Below are positions 38,819 through 48,291 of a stretch of 64,000 nucleotides of DNA, in pieces. Below the pieces are notes generated by a model, which was not told where the DNA came from, searched no databases, and was given only the letters and a program-made list of their open reading frames with translations. The position numbers were made by a program, and so were the translations under genes. Numbering within the stretch: position 1 is the first letter of the stretch; each line of letters opens with the position of its first letter. The stretch is from Pseudomonadota bacterium (GTDB lineage: Bacteria; Pseudomonadota; Gammaproteobacteria; Burkholderiales; Rhodocyclaceae). Location: contig JAGTRW010000023.1 of the NCBI GenBank assembly GCA_018262095.1, forward strand, positions 41,723 through 105,722, written 5' to 3'.

Positions 38819-39313
38819 TCAATAGCGCGGGGTCTCGCGGCGCAGCAACAGCCACAGCGCAGCGACCAGCAGCACCAGGAAACAAATGCCCGACCAGTTG
38901 GCGAGCGAAAGCCCGAGGAAAACCCATTCCTTGTTGGTGCAAAAGCCGGTGACCATGAACATCGCCGGCCACTTGACGCCGAGCCAGTTGATCAGTTGCT
39001 CGGTCAGCGTCGGGTCGCCAAAACCGCATTCGGTCGCCAGTTGCGGCGCATACTGCATCCAGCTCTGTTGCGCTGCGGCGACGACGCCGCCGCCCGCCGC
39101 CAGCGCAACGAGCAGACTCCACAGTTTGCGCCAGCCGGGCAAGAGCACGCCGCACAAGGCAAAGAAAGCCAGCACCAGGTAAATCAGGCGCTGCAGATTG
39201 CACAAATGGCAAGGTTGCAGCCGTGCCATCTCGCCGATGACCAGGCCAGACGCCAGCAGGCCCAGCGACGCCGTGGCGAGCAGCGCAAATGCACTACGGG
39301 AGGAAAGACGCAT
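38819..39313 (-). CDS. dsbB: DsbB, disulfide bond formation protein B
   Basis: 164 residues from the ATG at 39313. Four membrane helices are present, with the quinone-coupled cysteine pair in 'RLQPCHLCNLQRLIYLVLA' (CHLC, a variant of CVLC) and a second periplasmic pair in 'LATECGFGDP' and 'TGFCTNKEWVFLGLS'. It reoxidises DsbA and passes electrons to quinone. It stands alone between valS and the two-component genes. Confidence 0.92.
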   Translation of the reverse strand: MRLSSRSAFALLATASLGLLASGLVIGEMARLQPCHLCNLQRLIYLVLAFFALCGVLLPGWRKLWSLLVALAAGGGVVAAAQQSWMQYAPQLATECGFGDPTLTEQLINWLGVKWPAMFMVTGFCTNKEWVFLGLSLANWSGICFLVLLVAALWLLLRRETPRY

Positions 39314-39510
39314 AAAACTCCGATCAGTTATCGAATGACTTGGCAAGCGCAGTGATTCTAAGTCATTTGCCCCGAGACGAAAAACCGAGGTACGATCAGC
39401 GTCGAAATTGAATCGGGCCAAACCAGGTGCCTGAGTCGCCCGGCACCGGCCACCAGGTATTTTTTTCGGGGATCTTAAACCCGCCCCCTACAACCCGTTA
39501 TCATTGAGCC

Positions 39511-40227
39511 ATGAAAACACGTATCCTGCTGGTTGAAGATGATGAGCGCCTCGCCGATCTGACCGCCGAATATCTGCGCAAGAACGATTTCGAAGTCACG
39601 ATCGAAGCGCGTGGCGACACGGCCGAAGCGCGTATCCTGAACGACGATCCCGAACTGGTGATTCTCGACGTGATGCTGCCGGGCAAGGACGGTTTCGAGG
39701 TCTGCCGCGCGATCCGCGAAAAATACAAAGGCGTGATCCTGATGCTGACGGCGCGCGACGAAGACCTCGACCAAATCCTCGGGCTCGAACTCGGCGCCGA
39801 CGACTACATCGCCAAGCCGGTACAACCGCGCTTGCTGCTCGCGCGCATCAAGGCCTTGCTGCGCCGTTCGCCGGTTGTCGCCACGGCCGACGAAAATGGT
39901 GAGCTCGATCAGGCAACACAGCTGGCCTTTGGCAACTTCTCAATCAGCCAGGCGACGCGCAGTACCCAACTGGGCGACGAGACCATCGACCTGACCACCG
40001 CCGAGTTCGACCTGCTGTGGTTGCTCGCGCGTCACGCCGGCAGCATCCTGTCGCGCGACGATCTGTTGCAGGAATTGCGCGGCATCGGCTTCGACGGCCT
40101 CGATCGATCGATCGACGCGCGCATCTCGCGCCTGCGCCGCAAGCTCGGCGACGACCCGGAAAACCCGACACGCATCAAGACGGTCCGCGGCAAAGGCTAT
40201 CTGTTCAGCAAGCATGACTGGCAATAG
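39511..40227 (+). CDS. OmpR-family response regulator (RstA-like)
   Basis: A protein of 238 residues: receiver domain (about 1-120) with acidic pocket 'LLVEDDERLADLTAEYL', phosphoacceptor aspartate in 'PELVILDVMLPGKDGFEVC', and Lys in 'GADDYIAKPVQPRLLLAR'. The winged-helix DNA-binding domain (about 140-235) ends 'NPTRIKTVRGKGYLFSKHDW'. It overlaps the kinase gene by 14 bp. The pair resembles RstA/RstB in sequence style; the stimulus is not evident. Confidence 0.93.
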   Translation: MKTRILLVEDDERLADLTAEYLRKNDFEVTIEARGDTAEARILNDDPELVILDVMLPGKDGFEVCRAIREKYKGVILMLTARDEDLDQILGLELGADDYIAKPVQPRLLLARIKALLRRSPVVATADENGELDQATQLAFGNFSISQATRSTQLGDETIDLTTAEFDLLWLLARHAGSILSRDDLLQELRGIGFDGLDRSIDARISRLRRKLGDDPENPTRIKTVRGKGYLFSKHDWQ

Positions 40228-41626
40228 TCGCAACAGCCGGCTACTCGACATCATCGGGCGCTACAAGCCGGTCCCCTGGCGCGGCCGCTACAGCCTGTCG
40301 CGCCTGTTCTTCAATTTCTACCTGCTGGTGATGGGCTCTTTCGTCGCCATCGCCTTTTTCGCCGACTTCGTGATCTCGACCTCGGTCAAGGGAATCACCG
40401 ACGACTACACCAGCCGCTTCATGCGCGGCACCATCGTGCTGATCGAGGAAGACCTGTTTCGCAAACCGAGCTCGCAATGGCCGAAGGCGATCAAGGTTCT
40501 CGGCGAAAAATTCTCGTACAAGCTCAACATCGTCGAGCGCTGGACGCTCAAGCTGCCGCCCAAACAAGCCGAGAAGCTTGACGCTGGCGAGTTGGCGATC
40601 GACTCCGACGGCGACATCCTTTACCACCGCCTCAAGCAGACGCCGCAGGTTCTGGTCGTCGGCCCGATCAGCCCCGACGCCAACCCCGATCGCCCGCGCG
40701 CACTGCCGCTGGAACTGCGCATCCGCCTGCTGACCTGGAGCCTGATCGGCTTGTGTCTGGCGATCGCCGTGTGGTTCTGGGTGCGGCCGGTCTGGCGCGA
40801 CCTCGAGGCGCTGCGCCAGACGGCGCGCGCGCTCGGTGAAGGTCACTTCGAAACGCGCTCGCCGCCGGCGCGCAGCAGCGCCTTCGACCTGCTCACCGAA
40901 ACGCTCAACGGCATGGCTGAACGAATCCAGCGCCTGATCGCGACGCAAAAGGAAATGGCCAGCGCCATTTCGCACGAATTGCGAACGCCGATCGCGCGCA
41001 TGCGTTTCGCGCTCGAAATGCTCAGCGAAACCGACGAGCTCGCCGAACGCGAACGCTTGTGGCAAATGATGGAAGTCGATCTCGACGAGCTCGACAATCT
41101 GATCGACTCGAGCCTGACCTATTCGCGCTTCGAGCGCGAACAACCCGAGCTTCACCTGTCGCCGGTCGAATTCGCGCCCTGGCTCGAGGAGGAAGTCGAA
41201 TCGATACGCATCCTCGGCCGCAGCCTCGAACTGACCGTCGAGAGCAGCGCGCTGCCGGCCGCACTGCGCGTCGAGCTCGACCTCAAGAGCATGCCTTATG
41301 CGATCACCAACTTGCTGCGCAACGCGATCAAGTACGCGCGCTCGAAGATCGCCGTCAGCGCCGAAGTCGTTGGCGACCATATCCGCGTGCACGTCGACGA
41401 CGACGGCATCGGCATCCCGGAAGAAGAGCGCCAGCGCGTGTTCTTCGCGTTCACCCGACTCGATCGCTCGCGCGACCGCTCGACCGGCGGCTACGGCCTG
41501 GGCCTGGCCATCGTCAGACAGGTCATGGAGCAGCACGGCGGTTCGGCGACCGTCGCCGCGTCACCGCTCGGCGGCGCGCGTTTCACGCTCAGTTGGCCGG
41601 TGTTACAAAACGTCACGCAATCCTGA
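40214..41626 (+). CDS. Sensor histidine kinase (RstB-like)
   Basis: A protein of 470 residues. It has a first membrane helix (about 35-60), a periplasmic sensor (about 65-170), a second helix (about 176-196) and HAMP (about 195-250). The HisKA phosphoacceptor is 'MASAISHELRTPIARMRFAL', and the HATPase domain has N box 'LLRNAIKYARSKI' and G boxes 'VDDDGIGIPEEE' and 'GGYGLGLAIVRQVMEQHGG'. It works with the response regulator upstream. Its start lies inside the regulator gene, so the two are co-translated. Confidence 0.93.
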   Translation: MTGNSRNSRLLDIIGRYKPVPWRGRYSLSRLFFNFYLLVMGSFVAIAFFADFVISTSVKGITDDYTSRFMRGTIVLIEEDLFRKPSSQWPKAIKVLGEKFSYKLNIVERWTLKLPPKQAEKLDAGELAIDSDGDILYHRLKQTPQVLVVGPISPDANPDRPRALPLELRIRLLTWSLIGLCLAIAVWFWVRPVWRDLEALRQTARALGEGHFETRSPPARSSAFDLLTETLNGMAERIQRLIATQKEMASAISHELRTPIARMRFALEMLSETDELAERERLWQMMEVDLDELDNLIDSSLTYSRFEREQPELHLSPVEFAPWLEEEVESIRILGRSLELTVESSALPAALRVELDLKSMPYAITNLLRNAIKYARSKIAVSAEVVGDHIRVHVDDDGIGIPEEERQRVFFAFTRLDRSRDRSTGGYGLGLAIVRQVMEQHGGSATVAASPLGGARFTLSWPVLQNVTQS

Positions 41627-41707
41627 CGAACGAACTAAAGACACGCGTGCTTCGCCCCACTATGATCGCCCGATCCGGTGGTGATCAAATCAATGGAGAA
41701 GCCCGAC

Positions 41708-41854
41708 ATGTCCGTAGCCCAAAGCAAGCAGTTTCGCGATCGCTTCCTCGGCCGCTTCTCCGTCAGCTCCCGCTTTTTCGCGACCGACAAGTCGGCACAA
41801 CTTCCCTCATGCGCCAGCGGCACTTCGCCGCGCCCCGGAAAGAGCGACGATTGA
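41708..41854 (+). CDS. Possible small protein (48 aa)
   Basis: ATG at 41708 follows ATGGAGAAGCCCGAC, a good ribosome site. The product (start MSVAQSKQFRDRFLGRFSVS) is basic and serine-rich without a membrane helix, and ends five bases before the next small frame. No family was recognised. The ribosome site and tight spacing support expression, but its length is within what chance could give. Confidence 0.4.
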   Translation: MSVAQSKQFRDRFLGRFSVSSRFFATDKSAQLPSCASGTSPRPGKSDD

Positions 41855-41859
41855 TTACC

Positions 41860-42036
41860 ATGCCAGCACCGCGCACGACGTTCCCGATGGCCGAAGGTGT
41901 GGGCATCTTCGTCGGCGTTGTGGCCTGGTATCTGCTCACCGACGGCCACATCGAAGCCATCCGCGCGCTAATCATCGCTTCGGGATGCTCGCTCGTCTGG
42001 TTTGGCCTGCGCTGCTGGAAAAACCGGCGTCACTGA
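41860..42036 (+). CDS. Small membrane protein (58 aa)
   Basis: 58 residues from the ATG at 41860. Two hydrophobic segments (about 12-27 'VGIFVGVVAWYLLT' and 33-50 'ALIIASGCSLVWFGLRCW') are joined by a short polar turn, and the C-terminus is basic (KNRRH). It is downstream of the histidine kinase on the same strand and ends directly before the convergent MscS gene. No named family was recognised. Confidence 0.55.
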   Translation: MPAPRTTFPMAEGVGIFVGVVAWYLLTDGHIEAIRALIIASGCSLVWFGLRCWKNRRH

Positions 42037-43332
42037 TCAGACCGGCGCGTCGCGCAGGATGCGCACTTCGCGTTGCGGGAACGGAATCTCGATACCGTTC
42101 GCGCGGAACGATTTCCAGATCGCCAGACTGATCTCCGAACGCACGTTGCCGGTTCCCGCTTCCGGGTCAGCAACCCAGAAGCCCAGTTCCAGATCGATTC
42201 CGCTGTCGGCAAAGCCGGTGATCAGCACGCCCGGCGCCGGTTCGACGAGCACCCGAGACGGCTGCTGTGCGGCATCGACCATCAGCGCCATGGCTTTCTC
42301 GAGATCGGCGCCATAGGCGACCTGAACGCCGACGGTGACCCGAACCCGCGTGTCGGTAAACGACAGATTGCGCACGATGTTATTGACCAGATACTCGTTG
42401 GGGATGATCACCTCGACGCCGGTCAGCGTGCGCAACACCGTGTAGCGCGTGGTGATCTGCGTCACCGTCCCCGACGTCTTGTCGTCGACGGCGACCAGGT
42501 TGCCGAGCCTGATCGAGCGGTCGAGCAACAGGATGAAGCCGCTGACATAGTTGCTGGCGATCTTCTGCAGGCCCAGCCCCAGGCCGACCGCCAGCGCGCC
42601 GCTGAACACCGAGAGCGTGGTGACGTCGATGCCGACCAGCGACAGGCTGCACAGCAGCGCGATCACCGAGAGGACCGCCTTGGCCAGTCGCGCCAGCACC
42701 TCGCGCACATTGGCGTCCATTTGCTGCGCCGCCATCAGTCGATTCTCGATCAGGCTGGCGACCCACAGCGCCAGCAGCAGCGTCACGCCGACCGTCACCG
42801 CGCCATGCAGCAGCATCCACAAATTGAGCGTTTGCTTGCCGACCGAAAAGCTCACCTGTTCGAACATTTCGATCAGCGGATCGTCGAGCCCGGTGATATT
42901 GAGCACCACGCCGCCCCAGATCGCCGAAGTGATCAGCCGCTCGAAAGTGGTGAGGAAACCGCCGTTGGAAAAAACGCAGCGCAACAGATAGACCAGCACC
43001 CTGACCAAGCCCCACGAGACGAGCAGCGGAACGGCCAGATCGAGCAGGCTGAGGTGCCCGACCTGCAAGGCCTTGAGCGCCTTGCGCAAAGTCAGCACGA
43101 AAACCAGCGCGAGCACGGGGAAAAACATGCGCTTGAGGCTGCCGACGCCAAACGAGCGTAGTGCGCTCTGTTCTGATTTTCCGTACAGGCTCTGCTGCTG
43201 GCGCAGGCGCGACGACAGCCACCACGAAAAAGCCAGAATCAGCGCCAGCGCCAGCACCTCCCAGTAAAACTCGGGTTGCTGGAAATCACGCCAGAGCTGA
43301 CCGAGCAGCGCGAAGATCTGTCTTTCGCTCAT
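42037..43332 (-). CDS. MscS-family mechanosensitive channel
   Basis: A protein of 431 residues. About five membrane helices precede the MscS core: the pore helix region 'LSVFSGALAVGLGLGLQKIA', the beta domain 'NYVSGFILLLDRSIRLGNLV', 'VEVIIPNEYLVNNIVRNLSF' and the C-terminal alpha/beta part. It opens on membrane tension and releases solutes on hypo-osmotic shock. The extra N-terminal helices put it with the medium-size members rather than small E. coli MscS. It lies 12 bp downstream of rsmB on the same strand. Confidence 0.93.
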   Translation of the reverse strand: MSERQIFALLGQLWRDFQQPEFYWEVLALALILAFSWWLSSRLRQQQSLYGKSEQSALRSFGVGSLKRMFFPVLALVFVLTLRKALKALQVGHLSLLDLAVPLLVSWGLVRVLVYLLRCVFSNGGFLTTFERLITSAIWGGVVLNITGLDDPLIEMFEQVSFSVGKQTLNLWMLLHGAVTVGVTLLLALWVASLIENRLMAAQQMDANVREVLARLAKAVLSVIALLCSLSLVGIDVTTLSVFSGALAVGLGLGLQKIASNYVSGFILLLDRSIRLGNLVAVDDKTSGTVTQITTRYTVLRTLTGVEVIIPNEYLVNNIVRNLSFTDTRVRVTVGVQVAYGADLEKAMALMVDAAQQPSRVLVEPAPGVLITGFADSGIDLELGFWVADPEAGTGNVRSEISLAIWKSFRANGIEIPFPQREVRILRDAPV

Positions 43333-43344
43333 CGGCGCGACCGG

Positions 43345-44613
43345 CTAGCGGCGTTCCATGACGGCCGCGAAGAAGCCGTCGGTGCCGTGACGATGCGGCA
43401 ACAGGCGCAAGCGATCGCCGCCCTCAGCGTCGCCATCGATGTCGATTCCCTGCTGGCGCAGCACCTCGGTCGCCGACAGCGAAACAAACTCAGGATGCGC
43501 GGCCAGAAACGCCGACACCACGGCGTCGTTCTCGGCGGCGAGCAGACTGCAGGTGGCGTAGACCAGGCGGCCGCCGGTCTTGACCAAAGCCGACGCGGCG
43601 TGCAGGATCGCCGCCTGCTTGACCGTCAGTTCGGCGACGCTCTGCGCGGTCTGCCGCCACTTGAGGTCGGGGTTGCGGCGCAGCGTGCCGAGCCCGGAAC
43701 ACGGCGCGTCGACCAGCACGCGATCGAGCTTGCCGGCGAGCCGCTTGATCTTGATGTCGTTTTCCGATTCGATGCGCACCGGATAGACGTTCGACAGACC
43801 GGAACGCGCCAGGCGCGGCTTGAGCTTGGCCAAGCGTTTCTCGGCGACGTCGAAGGCGTAGAGCCGGCCCTGCGAGCGCATCAGCGCACCGAGCAGCAGC
43901 GTCTTGCCGCCGGCGCCGGCGCAAAAGTCGGCGACCATCTCGCCGCGTTTGGGCGCCAGCAGGAAGCCGAGCAGCTGGCTACCCTCGTCCTGAACTTCAA
44001 AGCTGCCGTCGAGGAACAGCGGGTGGCGCGAAATCGACGGCTTGCCGGAAAAACGAATGCCGAGCGGCGAATAGCGGCAGGCAACCGCCACCAGTCCGTC
44101 AGCATTGAGCCGCGCCAGCACCGCGTCGCGCTCGGCCTTGAGGACATTGACGCGCAGGTCGAGCGGCGCCGACTGATTGAGGCCGGCGGCCAGCGCTTCG
44201 AGTTCGCTTGCTGCGAACTGCGCGGCGAGCGTCTCGTAGAGCCAGTCGGGCAGGTCGAGGCGAACCGCCGGCGGCAAATCCTCGAGCTTGACCGCCTTGG
44301 CCTGCGCCAGCCACTTGCCCTCGGCCTCGTGCAGAACGACGTCGAGCTCGCGCCGGTTGAGTCCCTGGACGCAGGCCAGCGTCGCCAGCAACAGCCGGCG
44401 CGAGGTCACATCGTCGCCGCAGCGCGCGGATAGGGAACGCTTGCGGCGCAGCACCGAATAGACGGTTTCGGCGACAAAGCCGCGATCGGCGTGCCCGAGC
44501 TCGCGATTCTGGCGAAAGTAACGCGAGACCACCAGATCGGCGGGGAACGTCGAGCGCAGCAGTTCGGAGAGCAGCGCTTCGGTATGGTTGAACAGGGCGG
44601 GGCTAAAGCGCAT
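43345..44613 (-). CDS. rsmB: RsmB/NOP-family rRNA cytosine-C5 methyltransferase
   Basis: A protein of 422 residues. The N-terminal RNA-binding part (1-140) precedes a Rossmann methyltransferase with SAM motif 'VADFCAGAGGKTLLLGALM', 'LYAFDVAEKRLAKLKPRL', the first catalytic cysteine motif 'VLVDAPCSGLGTLRRNPDLKWR' in core form, and the second cysteine in 'GRLVYATCSLLAAEND'. RsmB methylates C967 of 16S rRNA. Some betaproteobacteria have two such genes, and the one beside DUF3108 and purN is this type, so the exact position modified is less certain than the chemistry. Confidence 0.85.
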   Translation of the reverse strand: MRFSPALFNHTEALLSELLRSTFPADLVVSRYFRQNRELGHADRGFVAETVYSVLRRKRSLSARCGDDVTSRRLLLATLACVQGLNRRELDVVLHEAEGKWLAQAKAVKLEDLPPAVRLDLPDWLYETLAAQFAASELEALAAGLNQSAPLDLRVNVLKAERDAVLARLNADGLVAVACRYSPLGIRFSGKPSISRHPLFLDGSFEVQDEGSQLLGFLLAPKRGEMVADFCAGAGGKTLLLGALMRSQGRLYAFDVAEKRLAKLKPRLARSGLSNVYPVRIESENDIKIKRLAGKLDRVLVDAPCSGLGTLRRNPDLKWRQTAQSVAELTVKQAAILHAASALVKTGGRLVYATCSLLAAENDAVVSAFLAAHPEFVSLSATEVLRQQGIDIDGDAEGGDRLRLLPHRHGTDGFFAAVMERR

Positions 44614-44657
44614 GGATCAATGGTCCTTGTAAGAAAGCAGTACGGCGTACGCCACGG

Positions 44658-45680
44658 TCAGCGCGGCTGCGGATTGTCGGGCGCATCGCCGACCTGGATT
44701 TTGGTCGCGACCTGGACAAAGCTGTCACCCTGACCGTCCACGTAGCGGATTTTAACCGGCAGCAGCAGATAATCATAAGCCAGCCACAGTTCAGTCGAAT
44801 TTTCCCCCGGTGTGCGCAGGTGCAATGTTCGCATGCGCCCGGCCGGCAACTCGACGTCCTCGTCGCCGAGCACCTCGAGACGGTAGATTTCGTACTTCTT
44901 GCCGGTCGCGATCGGCAGCGCGTCGCCGGCCTCGCGATGATCGAGGAAGCCGAGCTGATAATTGAACGACAGCAGATCCTGGGCGCCCTCGTCGAGCGGC
45001 TGCGCAGCGCGGTCGGCGACGCGAACGGTCATCGCCGACCAATCGAAATCGGCCGTCTCCTTGGTTGGCTGGCCGTTGCGGCGAACGGCAAAGGTCTGCG
45101 GCTGCAGGCCCGCGGCGGTGATCAAGCCACGGCTTTCCATCTCGATGCGAATCGATTTGAACAGCCAGACCAGGCCCGTCGTTTCGGCGACCGACGTCAG
45201 TCGGTAGTGTCCGTCGGCAATCGTCCACTCGTGCTGAGCAAAACCGATCTCGAAGTTCGAATCGCCGCGATCGACGCGGTAGCGGATCATTCCGCGCGGC
45301 GGCAGCCGTGCGACAACCGGCGCCGGCGCAGGCGCTGGCTCGACAGCTGGCGCGCTAGCCGGCGGCGCCGGTTCGGCGATGGACGCGGGGGCCGCCGCAG
45401 CGACGTCGTCGGGAATGGAGAGCGGCGACTGACCAGCAACGCTGAGCACCGGCGACGCGCTCGCCACGCGCGCCACCTGGCGGCGCGGCGCTTTCGCCTT
45501 GACCGACTTTGGCGGCGCGAGCGTCGCCGCACGCTGCGCTGGCGGCAGAGGCGTCGGTTTGAGTTCGACCATCAGCGGTGGTGTTTCGACTTGCTTCGAC
45601 AACTCGAACTGCGGCCCGAACAGGACGGCAACGTGAATACCCAGCGACGCGGCAAAGGCCAGGATCAGGACGAGCGGCAT
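44658..45680 (-). CDS. DUF3108 envelope protein
   Basis: A protein of 340 residues. It has an N-terminal membrane anchor (about 3-20) and then a Pro/Ala-rich linker (about 30-130) like that of TonB-type proteins. The DUF3108 domain (about 135-335) contains 'YRVDRGDSNFEIGFAQHEWT', 'WLFKSIRIEMESRGLITAAG' and 'GKKYEIYRLEVLGDEDVELP'. The C-terminal part likely forms a periplasmic beta-structure. Function unknown. It is 7 bp downstream of purN on the same strand and upstream of rsmB, a conserved neighbourhood. Confidence 0.85.
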   Translation of the reverse strand: MPLVLILAFAASLGIHVAVLFGPQFELSKQVETPPLMVELKPTPLPPAQRAATLAPPKSVKAKAPRRQVARVASASPVLSVAGQSPLSIPDDVAAAAPASIAEPAPPASAPAVEPAPAPAPVVARLPPRGMIRYRVDRGDSNFEIGFAQHEWTIADGHYRLTSVAETTGLVWLFKSIRIEMESRGLITAAGLQPQTFAVRRNGQPTKETADFDWSAMTVRVADRAAQPLDEGAQDLLSFNYQLGFLDHREAGDALPIATGKKYEIYRLEVLGDEDVELPAGRMRTLHLRTPGENSTELWLAYDYLLLPVKIRYVDGQGDSFVQVATKIQVGDAPDNPQPR

Positions 45681-45687
45681 GCGAGGA

Positions 45688-46335
45688 TCAAACGCCCCCG
45701 GGCGAAATCAGCGCACTGCCGCCGTCCTGCGGCGCCGCGCAGACCACCTTGCCGTCGCAGAGCTGCAGCCGGCCTTCGGCGAACCAGCGTACGGCCAGCG
45801 GGTAGACGCGATGTTCCTGCGCCAGCACGCGCGCCGCGAGGCGCGCGGCATCGTCGCCGTCGACCACCGGCACGGCGGCCTGCACGATGATCGGCCCGTG
45901 ATCGAGCGCCGGCGTCACGAAATGCACGGTACAGCCATGCACCCGCACGCCTTCGTCGAGCGCGCGCTGGTGCGTGTGCAGTCCGGGAAAAGCCGGCAGC
46001 AGCGACGGGTGGATATTGATCAGCCGCCCGGCGAAATGACCGACGAAGCCGTCGGAGAGGATGCGCATGAAACCGGCGAGCACCACCAGATCCGGAGAAA
46101 AGCTGTCGATCGCGGCGGCCAGCGCCGCGTCGAACGCCTCCCGGCTGGCAAACAATTTGTGATCGACGACGCGCGTCGCCACGCCCGCCGCGGTGGCGGT
46201 GGCCAGCCCCTTGGCGTCGGGCCGGTTGGCCAGCACCGCAGCGACGCGCACCGGCAGCGCACCGTCGGCGACGGCCTGGAGCAGCGACTCCATATTGCTG
46301 CCACGGCCGGAGATAAGAATTACGATTGATTTCAT
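45688..46335 (-). CDS. purN: PurN, phosphoribosylglycinamide formyltransferase
   Basis: A protein of 215 residues. It starts 'MKSIVILISGRGSNMESLLQ', and the catalytic region 'GRLINIHPSLLPAFPGLHTH' holds the Asn-His pair; 'VHFVTPALDHGPIIVQ' supplies the Asp. It transfers a formyl group from formyl-THF to GAR in purine synthesis. It starts on the last base of the upstream lipoprotein gene. The C-terminal tail is slightly longer than usual. Confidence 0.96.
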   Translation of the reverse strand: MKSIVILISGRGSNMESLLQAVADGALPVRVAAVLANRPDAKGLATATAAGVATRVVDHKLFASREAFDAALAAAIDSFSPDLVVLAGFMRILSDGFVGHFAGRLINIHPSLLPAFPGLHTHQRALDEGVRVHGCTVHFVTPALDHGPIIVQAAVPVVDGDDAARLAARVLAQEHRVYPLAVRWFAEGRLQLCDGKVVCAAPQDGGSALISPGGV

Positions 46336-47054
46336 TAAAGTCCCAATGCGCTGACCGGCAGGAAAACAGCCGTTGCCAGGTTCTGCGTAAAACGCGTGAC
46401 GGCTCGGCCGTGCTTGTCGGCGACCACCCTCGACAGGAAATCCAGCAGACCGATGACGCGACCGAACTCACGCTCGAAACTCAGGTTGGGGTTGTTCGGA
46501 TCAAGTTCATTGGACAGCAGCAGCGGCTCGCCGCGCGCATTTCGCGTCGACGACATCTTCCACAGCGCGATCTCGATGTTGCGGGCGCAATTGTAGAGCT
46601 TCTGCTCGTTGAGGTCATCGAGCACGTAAAAATCATCCTTGTGCTCGAAAGCCGCATAGACCATTCCCAACAATCCGGCCATCACGGCCAGCACGCGGTC
46701 GCCGTGGTAGTTCGGGCTGAACGCGAAAAGCGCCGCGGCGCCCTCGCGCCGCCCTTCGAGCTCGATGAAATCGACGCCACCGGCAAACAGCCGATCGAGC
46801 GCGGCTTCGCTGCTGGACTGCCCGGACTTCTTCCACTCGCGCGGATTGCGCCGGTAGAGCTTCTCGGCGACGCGGCGCAGACCGGCCATCACCTCGGCGC
46901 GGTCAAGATCGATCACCCGATCGATCTCGGTCTTGGCCAGATAGCGCGGCTCAAAACGCATCTCCTTCTGACCGCTGCTACCGGTGCGGGTCACACAGGC
47001 GGCGGGCAGAAAAGCCAGCACGACGAGCAGCGAAGTCAGCAAGGGTTTGACCAT
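46335..47054 (-). CDS. Conserved lipoprotein upstream of purN
   Basis: 239 residues from the ATG at 47054, which leaves a clean lipoprotein signal (MVKPLLTSLLVVLAFLPAAC, lipid cysteine at residue 20). The mature part contains 'RYLAKTEIDRVIDLDRAEVM', 'FAFSPNYHGDRVLAVMAGLL' and 'DDFYVLDDLNEQKLYNCARN'. It is all-helical in appearance and has no recognised catalytic motif. The one-base overlap with purN points to one transcript. Function unknown. Confidence 0.8.
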   Translation of the reverse strand: MVKPLLTSLLVVLAFLPAACVTRTGSSGQKEMRFEPRYLAKTEIDRVIDLDRAEVMAGLRRVAEKLYRRNPREWKKSGQSSSEAALDRLFAGGVDFIELEGRREGAAALFAFSPNYHGDRVLAVMAGLLGMVYAAFEHKDDFYVLDDLNEQKLYNCARNIEIALWKMSSTRNARGEPLLLSNELDPNNPNLSFEREFGRVIGLLDFLSRVVADKHGRAVTRFTQNLATAVFLPVSALGL

Positions 47055-47126
47055 GGCGCATGATAGCGCACTCGCCGGCAAGCGCCAGGGTCGGCCGCGG
47101 CCGACCTGGGCGCTGTTCAGCCAGAC

Positions 47127-48161
47127 CTAACTGACGAAATAGAGCGCGGCTTCGTGGTTTTCGCGGTTGGCTGCGACGATGATGTCGCGCTTCTCCTCGT
47201 GCAGCACATGGACGTTGCTCGGGCCGACGCCTTGATCGATGACTTCGGCGGTCAGTTCGAGCGGGTCGCGACGGCTCGGATGAACATAGAAGAGCTGCTG
47301 CTTGCCGCGCCGACAGCCGCCGATGAACACCGGCTGACCGGCGAGCGTCGCGCCGACGACCACGTGATAGAACTCGGTGACCTCGGGATGCTCGTAGATC
47401 TTGGAAAATTTACCGTCGATCTTCTTGTAGACGCGAAAGTAAGTCCCGTGGAACGACTCGATGGTGGCATATTCGAGTTCGCCGTCGCCGTCGATATCGA
47501 TCGCCGAGATGTCGCTGATCGGCCAATCCATGAATTGTTCGACGCGCCACTCGCCGCTGGGATGCGCCGGTGGCGTGACCGCGAAGGCGCCCTCTTCGCA
47601 AGTCACCAGGCCGTGCATCACGCCGTCCTTGAGCAGACGGCTATAGCCGTGGTTCTTGGTCAGGCCGCTCTTGAGCACGCGCAGCTTGAGCGGCCCCGGG
47701 CCGCTATATTCGCCGACCCAGATTTGTCCCGGATTAGCCCAGTCGGCGACCGATTCCTTCCTGGTCGCCAGCGTACAGGCGATCAAATAATTGCGGTCGC
47801 CGACGGTCAGCAGATCGAAGCGATGAACGTAGGGAAGATCGATGACGTCGGTGACGTCGTAGCCGCCGCCCGCCAGAGGACGCACATGAACGATCTTGGC
47901 GCCCTCCCAGTCGTACATCCGGAAGAACTTCTGCACCGCCAGGAACTCGCCGTTGGTTCCGGGGATCGGAACGATCGACATCGTCCCGCCGGGGCCTTCC
48001 CAGACCGTCTGGCAATCGCCGTAGTCATCGCCGCTCCACGCCAGACAGGGGCCGCCCTCCGCCTCCGAAGCCAGCAGGATGTGGGTCCGGCCGTCGATCA
48101 CCAGGCTGTTGGCGGCATAACACGACGGCAAGGTGGTGAGCAGCCGTTTTGAAATTTTCAT
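47127..48161 (-). CDS. FG-GAP/VCBS-like repeat protein of the TRAP locus
   Basis: 344 residues from the ATG at 48161 (AAGGAG just upstream). It has no signal peptide, so it is probably cytosolic. Repeats with beta-strand rhythm run throughout, including a calcium-binding-like 'SAIDIDGDGELEYATIESFH', 'GTNGEFLAVQKFFRMYDWEG' and 'NVHVLHEEKRDIIVAANREN'. The layout suggests a beta-propeller. It is on the same strand as denD and the TRAP genes, so it likely serves the same catabolic route, perhaps as a lactonase-like or binding propeller. Catalysis is not proven by any motif seen here. Confidence 0.7.
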   Translation of the reverse strand: MKISKRLLTTLPSCYAANSLVIDGRTHILLASEAEGGPCLAWSGDDYGDCQTVWEGPGGTMSIVPIPGTNGEFLAVQKFFRMYDWEGAKIVHVRPLAGGGYDVTDVIDLPYVHRFDLLTVGDRNYLIACTLATRKESVADWANPGQIWVGEYSGPGPLKLRVLKSGLTKNHGYSRLLKDGVMHGLVTCEEGAFAVTPPAHPSGEWRVEQFMDWPISDISAIDIDGDGELEYATIESFHGTYFRVYKKIDGKFSKIYEHPEVTEFYHVVVGATLAGQPVFIGGCRRGKQQLFYVHPSRRDPLELTAEVIDQGVGPSNVHVLHEEKRDIIVAANRENHEAALYFVS

Positions 48162-48291
48162 AGTAATCTCCTTACACGACGCAGGCGGCGGAATGCCTTG
48201 AAATGCGCTCGATGGCACAGACGTGCCGCCCTTGGGGCGGCCCCACCGCCCCAGTAGTCAGTCACATTGAATGGTGCTGACGAAATGAATT

